Source: Sulfurovum sp.
GTDB lineage: Bacteria; Campylobacterota; Campylobacteria; Campylobacterales; Sulfurovaceae
Assembly: GCA_027082955.1 (NCBI GenBank)
Contig: JALWTA010000020.1
Location: forward strand, 1 to 64,000
Direction: 5' to 3'
DNA: 64,000 nucleotides
The notes under the pieces were generated by a model, which ran no database searches, had not been told where the DNA came from, and saw only the letters and a list, made by a program, of their open reading frames with translations. Of this stretch, positions 35,314 through 43,268 are shown one piece after another. The position numbers were made by a program, and so were the translations under genes. Numbering within the stretch: the stretch's first letter is position 1; the number at the start of each line of letters is the position of its first letter.

Positions 35314-36000
35314 TTATGCGGTAAACATATATCCGCGTGAGGGGATGGTTTTGATAAATTTGTGTTTGAGTTTCTGGCGGAGTCTTTTGACAAGGGTACG
35401 GATGGTGTTTGCACTGGTTTCTTTGTCTGGCCATACATGCGCTTCGATGGTATAGAGATCAAGCAATATATTGCGGTTATGGATAAACAGTACCAGCAGC
35501 GCATGCTCTTTTCTGGTCAGAGGTATGGGCTCACTGCAACAGTAAAGCGTATCGTGCTGCGGTGTGTAGGCAAATTCGTCATCAAGTATGATATGATCTG
35601 TTTCAGGGGTGTTGGCGTGATGCTGTGAGCGTTTGTGCTGTGCTATTTTGAGAAAGACTTTGAGCTCGTCACGGTTGAAGGGTTTGGAGAGATAGGCGAC
35701 GGGATCGGTCTCAATTGCCCGGTCGACATTGTAGTTGTCCAGATGGGCGGTCAGGTAGATAATCTGAACGTCTGGGTGTGCCTGTTGAATGTGGGCGGCG
35801 GCATCGACCCCGTCAATATTGCCCTTTATGCAGATGTCCATCAAAATCAGATCGACAGAGATTTGTGCGAGGGTTTTGAATGCACAGTTGGCATCGGCAC
35901 ACATACCGGCTACATGGTAGCCGAGTGATTTGAGATAGATATCGAGTTCCATCGCGACAATGCTTTCATCTTCTACAATCAGTATATTCAGTTCTTTCAC
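35314..36000 (-). CDS. OmpR-class response regulator, partner of the 7TMR-DISM kinase
   Basis: A 228-residue regulator. The receiver domain has E10-D11-E12, acceptor D55 (LILMDIC), Thr in YLTAH and Lys in LSKPFN. After a linker (about 125-140) comes a winged helix (LTRKEHALLVLFIHN, then TIRTLVKRLRQKL, then IPSRGYMFTA). Its start overlaps the kinase stop by 4 bases, so the two form one transcript. Because the kinase promoter region is shared with the divergent exported-protein cluster, that cluster is the natural first guess for a target. Confidence 0.92.
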   Translation of the reverse strand: MKELNILIVEDESIVAMELDIYLKSLGYHVAGMCADANCAFKTLAQISVDLILMDICIKGNIDGVDAAAHIQQAHPDVQIIYLTAHLDNYNVDRAIETDPVAYLSKPFNRDELKVFLKIAQHKRSQHHANTPETDHIILDDEFAYTPQHDTLYCCSEPIPLTRKEHALLVLFIHNRNILLDLYTIEAHVWPDKETSANTIRTLVKRLRQKLKHKFIKTIPSRGYMFTA

Positions 36001-37856
36001 AGTGTAAACCTTATGGTGTATTTTGTGTGTGGGTTTGTGCCGATATTGATCTCTCCTCCAAGCTGGTTACGCGCAAGAGTCTCAACCAACTGCAGTCCAA
36101 GGGATTTGCCTGTTTTGGCACTCTCCAGTCCTCTGCCGTTATCTTCAACGGTAAGAATATAGCTTGTATTTTCCTGCAGCAGAGTGACCGTTATCGTTCC
36201 TTCGTGACTAAATGCGTATTTGTAGGCATTGGTGATCAGTTCATTGATGATCAGCCCGACATAGACAGACTGACGCAGGGGCATGACGGCATTGGTGTGC
36301 AGGTTGATATGCACTGTTTTGTCTTTTTGCAGTGATCTTTTCAGATCATGCAGCAGCGCATCGAGATACTCCTGCATGTCGATCTCCTCAAGACGCTCTT
36401 TGACAAGGAGCATATTGTAGGTCTGTGAAATGGCATTGATGCGGTTTTCAAGATCCAAAAGAGCTTCAGCCGCACTCTGTGCATCTTTTACCGTATCATT
36501 TTGCATTCTGATAATGGAGAGGATGATCTGGAGGTTGTTTTTGACACGGTGGTGTACCTCCTGAAGCAGCAGCTCTTTTGCCTTGAGTGTTTCATTGAGC
36601 TCGGCGGTCTTTGCCTCTACATCTTTCTCTACCAGTTCTGTACGCCGCCTTGACTCATCGAGTATCTGTGCATCGGCAAACGCCTTTTCCTGTTGAAGGA
36701 TACGATATCGGTCTGCAAATGCGAGGGAGAGCACAAGTGCCTCAAATGCCGTACCAAACATCAGAATGTTCTTAACATGCAGCATAAATGTGGTAATACC
36801 AACAGCATCGAGGATGATGAAAAGATAGGAGAGAAAGACGATCGCAAATCCGACGATGAAGAGACGTGCCTGCTTCTCTCCTCTACGGTAGGAGATGATG
36901 CCTGCTGCAAGGTTGAAGGTGATAAAGAGTGCACCGGTAAAGATCACGACATAGAGATTGTAGAAAAGCGGGCTGCTTAAGACGAGAATTTCAAGAAGCG
37001 ATACAGCGATAAAGAGCACATATCCGTACCACAGCCTCCCAAAACGGACTACTTTCAGAAAGTGCATGGCAAAAAGAGCGGAGGTGATCACCAGCAGGTT
37101 TATCTTGAAAACAGGGATTTTCATATCGATCGCAACAAATGCAGGCGGCAGATAGATATGTGTCAGTCCCAGATAGGTCATCTGCTGCCATACAAGCGCA
37201 AAGAGGTACATACTGTAGTAGAGATAACTCCTGTCTCCGATATAGAAAAAAATGATAAGGCTGTAGGTTGCCAGTGCAAGGATGAACCCTGCAAGCAGGA
37301 TGTTCGTAAACTGCTGCCGCCTGTCTTCTGCAAGAAAGTGTTTGCTCTCTTTAAGCATCAGTGTAAATTCGACAGGTGTGTAGGCAGAACGGACTTCAAG
37401 ATAGAATCTGCTGACTGTATGCGGCGGCAGGGTCAGCATATAGTAAGGCACAAGTGTTTCTCTGTTTTTATGCAGCTTTCCTACCCCGTTGTGGAGGGCA
37501 CCCTTTTGATCTTTTTCGGTATAGAGTGCAATGTACTCAAGCAGCGGAGAAGTGAGCACAAGTGCACGCTCTACAGGTGTGTCTGTTGGGTTTTCGAGTG
37601 CAAAGCGTATCCAGATGGTATGTGTCTGCATACCGGTATTGATATAGGTGCGCCCATAGGGTTTGAAGCAACTTCCTTGTTTGATCTCTGAAAAGGCAAG
37701 CTGGTTGCGGTCAAAGCAGACTTCGCTCTTCTTTAGCAGTGGGAGTGCGTGCTGTGCCGGTGTAACAGCGACTGGGTTCACGTCGGCATTGGCTGTTTGC
37801 AGCCATAAAAAGAGTGACAACAGCAAAGGCAGCATGGTATGGAAATATCTTGGCAT
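35997..37856 (-). CDS. 7TMR-DISM sensor histidine kinase (HisKA_2 type)
   Basis: A kinase of about 619 residues. A signal peptide (about 1-24) is followed by a periplasmic 7TMR-DISM extracellular domain (about 30-175), which often binds carbohydrate or similar ligands. Seven membrane helices (about 180-375) and a coiled linker come next. The HisKA_2 box LLQEVHHRVKNNLQII has its phospho-acceptor His at about 427, and the ATPase domain has N box INELITNAYKYA, G1 VEDNGRGLE and G2 KSLGLQLV. The start is put at ATG 37856; an upstream ATG at 37871 and a downstream one exist. The signal is unknown. It is divergent from the exported cluster, 107 bases away. Confidence 0.9.
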   Translation of the reverse strand: MPRYFHTMLPLLLSLFLWLQTANADVNPVAVTPAQHALPLLKKSEVCFDRNQLAFSEIKQGSCFKPYGRTYINTGMQTHTIWIRFALENPTDTPVERALVLTSPLLEYIALYTEKDQKGALHNGVGKLHKNRETLVPYYMLTLPPHTVSRFYLEVRSAYTPVEFTLMLKESKHFLAEDRRQQFTNILLAGFILALATYSLIIFFYIGDRSYLYYSMYLFALVWQQMTYLGLTHIYLPPAFVAIDMKIPVFKINLLVITSALFAMHFLKVVRFGRLWYGYVLFIAVSLLEILVLSSPLFYNLYVVIFTGALFITFNLAAGIISYRRGEKQARLFIVGFAIVFLSYLFIILDAVGITTFMLHVKNILMFGTAFEALVLSLAFADRYRILQQEKAFADAQILDESRRRTELVEKDVEAKTAELNETLKAKELLLQEVHHRVKNNLQIILSIIRMQNDTVKDAQSAAEALLDLENRINAISQTYNMLLVKERLEEIDMQEYLDALLHDLKRSLQKDKTVHINLHTNAVMPLRQSVYVGLIINELITNAYKYAFSHEGTITVTLLQENTSYILTVEDNGRGLESAKTGKSLGLQLVETLARNQLGGEINIGTNPHTKYTIRFTL

Positions 37857-37890
37857 AAACAATTGTATCAAAATATCACGTAAATATTAT

Positions 37891-37930
37891 TTTGTCACAT
37901 CTTTGTCACAACGCTTTGATAACATATGGT
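37891..37930 (+). promoter_or_regulatory. 11-bp-spaced direct repeat and promoter of the exported-protein cluster
   Basis: TTTGTCACA occurs at 37891-37899 and 37902-37910, exactly 11 bases apart. The second copy can serve as a -35 element (TTGTCA, 37903-37908) with a weak -10 TATGGT (37925-37930). A weak promoter overlapped by a one-turn direct repeat is what an OmpR-class activator would use. The binder is inferred to be the regulator encoded at 35314-36000. Confidence 0.55.
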
Positions 37931-37963
37931 GTGAAGCAAACAAGAACGACACAGGAGGAGAAT

Positions 37964-39067
37964 ATGAAAAAGAAGGTGCTCATAGCAGCAGTAGTGGCAG
38001 GATTCGGATATGTTCCGTCTGTATCGGCAGGAGATATGCATCTTTTCGATATCAAAAGCGGGAAGGTGACCTATGCTGTCATCGGTTCAGCCAACATGAT
38101 GGGAGTACAGATGCAGACCAAAGGGAAAAAACGGTTGGTCTTTGACAAGTATGGTGCACGGAACCTTACCGAAACGGTTACAGTGGAGAAGCGCAGCGGA
38201 ATGGGCGGCAATGAAACCACCAAAACCCATACGTTGACACTGATGGACGGAGAGAGACTGTATGTGGCAGATTTTAACCATAAGACCATTACGAAAATGC
38301 CAAATGTCGGGGCAGCGATGCTTGGCGGCGGCAATATGAAGCAAAAAGGTCTTACGATGATGAAGCAGATGGGCGGCAGGAAAACCGGTACGGACAAGGT
38401 GCTTGGCTATACCTGCGATGTCTGGGAACTGATGGGGACGAAGCAGTGTATCTACAAGGGGGTGACACTGAAAGTCGAGTCTAATGTGATGGGGGTAGTT
38501 AACAAAGAAGTTGCGACCGATGTACAGTTTGGCATTTCACTCTCTGACAGTGACTTCAAGCTGCCTGATTTTCCGGTACAGGAGGGTACAGGAGTGACGG
38601 GAAGCCCTATGGGAAGCCAAGGAGGCGGAATGGCGGTACCGCCACCCAGCGCACAGGATATGTCCAAAATGGAAGAAGCACTCAAAGCAATGGGTGCAGC
38701 GATGCAAAAGAGCAGTGGCAATGGACAGATGCCTGCAATGTCCCAAGAGGATCGGCAAAAAATGGGTGAGGCGATGGGTGCGGCTCTTGCAGGTGCCTTG
38801 ATGCCGCAGATGAAACAACAGTTGATTGAGCAGGAGCAGGCAATGAAGTTTGCCAAAACGTGTCTAACCGATGCCGATACACTTGCTCAAGCGCAAAAAT
38901 GTGCCCAAAGAGTGGATGAGATGATGGGGGAATCCGGTGAGCCTCTTGACAAATGGGATGCACAGACAAAACAACAGGCCCTGCAAGAGATAGACAGGGC
39001 GCTTGATAGTGTGGCGTGTGCCAAGCGTGCCAAAACAGCTCAGGCGATGCAGCAGTGTATGCAGTAA
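37964..39067 (+). CDS. Exported protein, DUF4412-like, Met/Gln-rich C-terminus
   Basis: A 367-residue protein with a Sec signal peptide (about 1-22, ending SVSAG). Residues 25-200 form a beta-rich domain with a recurring pattern similar to DUF4412 outer-membrane/periplasmic proteins (LMDGERLYVADFNHKT, then VLGYTCDVWELMGTKQC). Residues 215-300 are rich in Met, Gly, Ala and Gln. The last 70 residues contain four Cys in a helical region, probably disulfide-bonded in the periplasm. The ATG at 37964 has GGAGGAG before it. It is the first gene of the exported cluster. Function unknown. Confidence 0.75.
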   Translation: MKKKVLIAAVVAGFGYVPSVSAGDMHLFDIKSGKVTYAVIGSANMMGVQMQTKGKKRLVFDKYGARNLTETVTVEKRSGMGGNETTKTHTLTLMDGERLYVADFNHKTITKMPNVGAAMLGGGNMKQKGLTMMKQMGGRKTGTDKVLGYTCDVWELMGTKQCIYKGVTLKVESNVMGVVNKEVATDVQFGISLSDSDFKLPDFPVQEGTGVTGSPMGSQGGGMAVPPPSAQDMSKMEEALKAMGAAMQKSSGNGQMPAMSQEDRQKMGEAMGAALAGALMPQMKQQLIEQEQAMKFAKTCLTDADTLAQAQKCAQRVDEMMGESGEPLDKWDAQTKQQALQEIDRALDSVACAKRAKTAQAMQQCMQ

Positions 39068-39083
39068 ATCAAAAGGAGTAGAA

Positions 39084-39458
39084 ATGTTTTTGAACAAAAG
39101 TGGAGTATGGGCAATAGCTGTAGTCGTACTGGGTACATCAACCGTTTACGCAACGCAAAAGGTCGACCTTGAGAACTATCGTGTAAAGATCGTCAAAAAT
39201 GCTTCAAAAAAGACGATTGAAAGAGAGACCAAGTCGATAAAGTTCGAATTTGGAAACGATATTGAAAAGGTCATTACAGATGTGGATTTTGACTGTAAAA
39301 GTCTCGGTTTGGCAAAAACCGATACGTTTCAAAACCCTCCTATGGGGTATGTGGAGTATACCTACAAAAAAGAGATAGAGAAAGATATAGAAGCACTATG
39401 TGAGGAGAGGGTCTATGACACCGGTTCCGAGTCGATTGCCTTTTTGATCAAGTGGTAA
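39084..39458 (+). CDS. Small exported protein of unknown function
   Basis: A 124-residue protein with a signal peptide (about 1-22). The mature part is charged, with two Cys about 40 residues apart (FDCKSLG and EALCEER). The start ATG 39084 has AAAGGAG before it; a longer frame from 39003 overlaps the previous gene and is rejected. The mature start KVDLENYRVKIV resembles EVNLKYYKDITI of the protein encoded at 41231, and both have a DxDC/SxxC pattern, so the two may be distant paralogues. Confidence 0.65.
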   Translation: MFLNKSGVWAIAVVVLGTSTVYATQKVDLENYRVKIVKNASKKTIERETKSIKFEFGNDIEKVITDVDFDCKSLGLAKTDTFQNPPMGYVEYTYKKEIEKDIEALCEERVYDTGSESIAFLIKW

Positions 39459-39471
39459 CAGACAAAGTGTT

Positions 39472-40533
39472 ATGATGAAAAATCCGATTGTGACAGTACT
39501 ATTGTTGTCTGCTTGGCTTGGTGCGTCAGAGAATATCTATCCGGGGCTTTTGGGTACGGTTGTCAATCTTGCCAAAAACGATACACTCAATGTCAGAGAA
39601 GCACCGGATTATCATGCTAAAAAAACGGCTGCACTGCCTCTTGATGCCTATGTAGGTGTAGACCACTGCAAAAAAAGAGGCAAATCAACATGGTGCAACA
39701 TCTTTCACGTTGCACAGAGAGATTATGAGGGGTTTGGCTCAGATGTCAAGCGAGGATGGGTCAATGCACGCTATTTAGCGTTTTCCGACCGTGGCTATGT
39801 GATCATAGACAATAAACCAAACTGTGATTATGTACTACGATGCAAAGTGCAGCAGTGTGAAGTGGTTGATGACTATACAACAGATGAGAAAAGTGGCGAT
39901 ATCACTTCGTTAAAAACACGCTGGGTCAACAGAAAAAGGCTTAGGGCATCGAACTATTTTGATGCAATGCCTGATGACCCTGATGCATCAGGGTACTGTA
40001 CTATACACGCAAAGATCAATATCTTTTTACAAACCCAAAAAGAGAAAAAAACAGATAGTGCTTTAGAAAAAAAAGTGCGTGATGTGGTGTCAGCACTCAA
40101 CAGACTCAAAGATGGCAGCACCAATGCCTTTGCAGCGTATGTGCACCCGCTTAAAGGGGTTACCATGACATGGTACACACACTTTGGTTACAACAGACAC
40201 TTTAGCCGTACAGAGATAGAAAAGGCGCAAAAAAATCAAAACAACGCACTCTACTGGGGAACGAGGGAGAGTAACGGTGAAGCTGTCCGCATGAGTCTTT
40301 TGGACTATATGCGTATGTTGAGCCGACCTCTTTTGGATATGACCAAGATAGAGAAACTGCAAGATCTCAAAGGTTTTCAGTGTGACAAAACACAAACATG
40401 CAAAGGGTACGAGGTACGTTGGATGGTTGACCCAAAAGTCTCTAATGACTGGCTGGGATTGGTGATCATTTTTGAGAAGTATCGGGGCAAATGGTATGTG
40501 GTGGGTCTGCTCAGAGACCGCTGGACAGTATAG
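39472..40533 (+). CDS. Exported protein with N-terminal SH3-like domain
   Basis: A 353-residue protein with a signal peptide (about 1-19). Residues 25-105 look like a bacterial SH3 domain (DTLNVREAPDYHAKKTAALP, then RGWVNARYLAF), which in other proteins binds peptidoglycan. A Cys-rich stretch (CDYVLRCKVQQCEVV) follows. The rest (about 180-353) is an unassigned domain ending in a conserved-looking WLGLVIIFEKYRGKWYVVGL beta structure. It lies 13 bases after the previous gene in the same direction. Confidence 0.7.
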   Translation: MMKNPIVTVLLLSAWLGASENIYPGLLGTVVNLAKNDTLNVREAPDYHAKKTAALPLDAYVGVDHCKKRGKSTWCNIFHVAQRDYEGFGSDVKRGWVNARYLAFSDRGYVIIDNKPNCDYVLRCKVQQCEVVDDYTTDEKSGDITSLKTRWVNRKRLRASNYFDAMPDDPDASGYCTIHAKINIFLQTQKEKKTDSALEKKVRDVVSALNRLKDGSTNAFAAYVHPLKGVTMTWYTHFGYNRHFSRTEIEKAQKNQNNALYWGTRESNGEAVRMSLLDYMRMLSRPLLDMTKIEKLQDLKGFQCDKTQTCKGYEVRWMVDPKVSNDWLGLVIIFEKYRGKWYVVGLLRDRWTV

Positions 40534-40544
40534 AGGAGGAGAGA

Positions 40545-41228
40545 GTGAGACGTATAGCATTCATATTGTTGGTGGGAACGGGGGTGCTGTTGGCAACAGC
40601 ATTCCATCCTTACGGTGTGAAATCGGGAAAGATCACTTTTGAAAAACGCCGTTACGGTATCCATACGACACTGCATATCGACGCAAACACCAATGTGCAG
40701 GGAAGCCGAAGCAATCCTTACTACGTGGAGGAAGAGATTGTCTACTACTGGGACAATTACGGTGATATAGCTTTTGAGGAGGCCTACCGTGTTGCAGACT
40801 TTGGCGGTAAACCGCTGCCTAAAAAGGTCAAGAAGTATGAAAAGCTTTGGAAAGGGGCACATCGCTACTACTACAATGTAAAAAAACATCGTCTCTCGGA
40901 TGATCCATACTACATCAGAAAAGCGTGTCTTGAGGCAGAAAAGTTCTATCAGCTTGCAGGCTGGTTTGGTGTCATCTACCCACAGGCTGTCATGTTGAAC
41001 AGTGAAACGGTTGCAACAAAAATGACCAGACACTACCGTGAAAGTGCCTATAGCGATTACTATCTCTACAACGGTATCGTGTTGCGTGAAGTGAACTACG
41101 CTACAAAACAGAAAAACGGAAAAGAGGTGCGTTTTGAACCTGAAACGGAGAGAATCGCAATCAAAGTGGAGGAGAATGTTTCGGTCGATCCGGAACGTTT
41201 TCACCCCAAATGGCTAAAGGAGAAATAG
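40545..41228 (+). CDS. Exported protein of unknown function, Tyr-rich
   Basis: A 227-residue protein starting at GTG 40545 with AGGAGGAG before it. A signal peptide (about 1-18) is followed by a charged, Tyr-rich mature part. One pattern, PYGVKSGKITFEKRRYGIH, resembles the DIKSGKVTYAV opening of the first protein in the cluster, so a related beta domain is possible. One Cys is present (RKACLEA). It ends 2 bases before the next gene, whose ribosome site lies in its last codons. Confidence 0.62.
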   Translation: MRRIAFILLVGTGVLLATAFHPYGVKSGKITFEKRRYGIHTTLHIDANTNVQGSRSNPYYVEEEIVYYWDNYGDIAFEEAYRVADFGGKPLPKKVKKYEKLWKGAHRYYYNVKKHRLSDDPYYIRKACLEAEKFYQLAGWFGVIYPQAVMLNSETVATKMTRHYRESAYSDYYLYNGIVLREVNYATKQKNGKEVRFEPETERIAIKVEENVSVDPERFHPKWLKEK

Positions 41229-41230
41229 AT

Positions 41231-41674
41231 ATGAAAAAAATCATGACAGCGGTATGTATGACGGGTATGATATGGGGGTCGATATCCAATGCTTCAGAAG
41301 AGGTAAATCTGAAGTACTACAAGGATATCACGATAGACCACTACCACAATGACAAAGATTTTACGTTCATGCAGCAGTTTATGAAACAGCATCCCCAAAA
41401 GGATGTAAGGCTTATTGAAAATCCTGCTTTTAGCTGTGAAGATGCCGGGTTTACATCGAAAGAGATGTATCAGAACCTTGTACTCTACGGCAAAAAAAAC
41501 AAAGAGGGAAAAATCGTACAGAGTGAAAAGGAAGGAGACTTTAAAGCCGAGAGTACAAAAAAGTATTTTAAAAAAACGGCTCATGGCGAAGCAAGCTGTG
41601 TGGAGATAGTGCGCTATAAAGGGAGTGAGCTTTACGGTACGAAGCATTATGCCATTCTAAGAGGCAAGCGGTGA
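41231..41674 (+). CDS. Small exported protein of unknown function
   Basis: A 147-residue protein with a signal peptide (about 1-20). The mature region has two Cys (AFSCEDAG and ASCVEIV) that could form a disulfide. It may be a distant paralogue of the protein at 39084. The stop overlaps the GTG of the next gene by 4 bases (GTGA), so translation is coupled. Confidence 0.62.
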   Translation: MKKIMTAVCMTGMIWGSISNASEEVNLKYYKDITIDHYHNDKDFTFMQQFMKQHPQKDVRLIENPAFSCEDAGFTSKEMYQNLVLYGKKNKEGKIVQSEKEGDFKAESTKKYFKKTAHGEASCVEIVRYKGSELYGTKHYAILRGKR

Positions 41675-42354
41675 AACGAGTGGTAAAACAGGTTCTGTTC
41701 GTATGGATGGCATCTGCTTCCATACTTCTGTCCGGCGGACTTTTAAAGGGTGAGCATCAGTTCAGAGCACTTAAGAGCTACAGGATCCATGATTTTCATT
41801 TTGCCAAACCGATAGTCTACATGGATATCGTAACATTCGGTGCAAAAGGTGACATTGATGGAAACAGGTTTCAACTTCCCAAGAACTATATGTTTCAAAC
41901 ACTGCTGAGAGTGGGAAAACTCCCTTTTTCGCAATGGAGAAAAGAGAGAGATTTTGACTATTTGGCACATGCTATCTTGAAAAAAGAGTACTTTTGGAAA
42001 AGAGTCATACCGCTTTTATGGGAGTACTCTTTCATTACACTGCGTTTTTGGGAAGGCAATGACCATAGACTCAAAGCGATAACCCAACAGCAGGATATTC
42101 TCGACATTTTTGGTGAAATAGACACACCTGCTGAGCTGCATGTATGGTTGAAGGCTGTCTATTCTTACAGCGAACTCTATTTTCTGGTTGGCTGGAAAAA
42201 AGTCAACGGTCTTTACCGCATTCACTTTAAAGGGCTGAACAACTTCTGCATTTATGATGAACACTTTGACTATTTTGACAAACATGGAAAAAAGGTTAAA
42301 AGCACAACACTCAAACATTACCGTAAAAAGGGATGTGTTGAGGCGTTACCTTGA
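41671..42354 (+). CDS. Exported protein of unknown function
   Basis: A 227-residue protein from GTG 41671. Residues 1-24 are a signal peptide or anchor (VLFVWMASASILLSGG). The mature part is rich in aromatic residues (many Phe, Tyr, Trp), which suggests a beta-barrel-associated or surface protein, but no family is recognised. Two Cys lie near the C-terminus. Confidence 0.6.
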   Translation: MKRVVKQVLFVWMASASILLSGGLLKGEHQFRALKSYRIHDFHFAKPIVYMDIVTFGAKGDIDGNRFQLPKNYMFQTLLRVGKLPFSQWRKERDFDYLAHAILKKEYFWKRVIPLLWEYSFITLRFWEGNDHRLKAITQQQDILDIFGEIDTPAELHVWLKAVYSYSELYFLVGWKKVNGLYRIHFKGLNNFCIYDEHFDYFDKHGKKVKSTTLKHYRKKGCVEALP

Positions 42355-42368
42355 ATGAGGAACATCAA

Positions 42369-43259
42369 ATGAAAAAGATATGGATATATCTTGTCTTGAC
42401 GATCACATTACTTTACAGCAAAACGTATCCGGTGTTGCCGCTAAGTATCGATGCTGTTTTTGGCAACGGCGTAAACCGTTGGGAGGAAGAGCAGTTTGTG
42501 AACGGACTTGGACATACACTTCGGATGCGGGGTCACATCGAACTGATGTATGATGCGCCTTTTGTTCTGACTGTCAGGATAACAGACTACAAAAGACCCG
42601 ATCCACACCGCGGTACACAACACCGCTACCGGCTGAAAACAAGGATCAAGGCCTATTTTTGGGTTAAAGACCGTTGGGATTATGATGTGTATCATGGCAG
42701 TGTGGACTATTCGCTTTCGCTCGATGCCCGCACATCAGGAACAGTTGATGCCTATGACGATGCCAGAAGACGGCTTTTTCAGGGCTTGGGTGAACGTGTT
42801 GCCGAACGTCTGAACGAAAACTTTACATTTATGGTCGATTTTGAACGTCAGCAAGACCGTAACAGCAGAGTGGAGAGGGGCATGTCCGGTCATGCTGTCA
42901 TGATGCGGGGTGAGATGCTCGACTTTGAAAATGCTTCTGTAAGCAGCAGAAGAAGTACAACGGCAGATATTGGCTGGTATGGGGATGCATACAAGACTGA
43001 TATGCAGCGGATGGTTTTTCTCAACGGTACACGCTACGGCATTGCAAAAGGCGTTGGCTACAGAATGGTAGACCGTCGGTATGCCATGCATATGGGGCTG
43101 TACGGCTATGATCTTTTTGGAAGAGAAATACACAGTGGGACCGTTTTTGTGCTCAAAACGGCAGAGGGGCACTATGTCAAAATGCAAGTTGACGGTTTTG
43201 TACGTAAAAACGGTACAGAAAATGCAGGATTGCGTTTGAAGTGGCAATTTCTGGAGTAG
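42369..43259 (+). CDS. Exported protein of unknown function
   Basis: A 296-residue protein from ATG 42369, preceded by GAGGAAC. It has a signal peptide (about 1-18). The first half (residues 20-160) looks like an alternating beta-strand domain with a helical LFQGLGERVAERLNENF, reminiscent of small periplasmic LptE/LpoB-like folds. The second half has the YGIAKGVGYRMVDRRYAMHMGLYGYDLFG motif region (about 222-250). No family assigned. The giant VWA gene follows 9 bases later. Confidence 0.62.
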   Translation: MKKIWIYLVLTITLLYSKTYPVLPLSIDAVFGNGVNRWEEEQFVNGLGHTLRMRGHIELMYDAPFVLTVRITDYKRPDPHRGTQHRYRLKTRIKAYFWVKDRWDYDVYHGSVDYSLSLDARTSGTVDAYDDARRRLFQGLGERVAERLNENFTFMVDFERQQDRNSRVERGMSGHAVMMRGEMLDFENASVSSRRSTTADIGWYGDAYKTDMQRMVFLNGTRYGIAKGVGYRMVDRRYAMHMGLYGYDLFGREIHSGTVFVLKTAEGHYVKMQVDGFVRKNGTENAGLRLKWQFLE

Positions 43260-43268
43260 GGGGATAGC

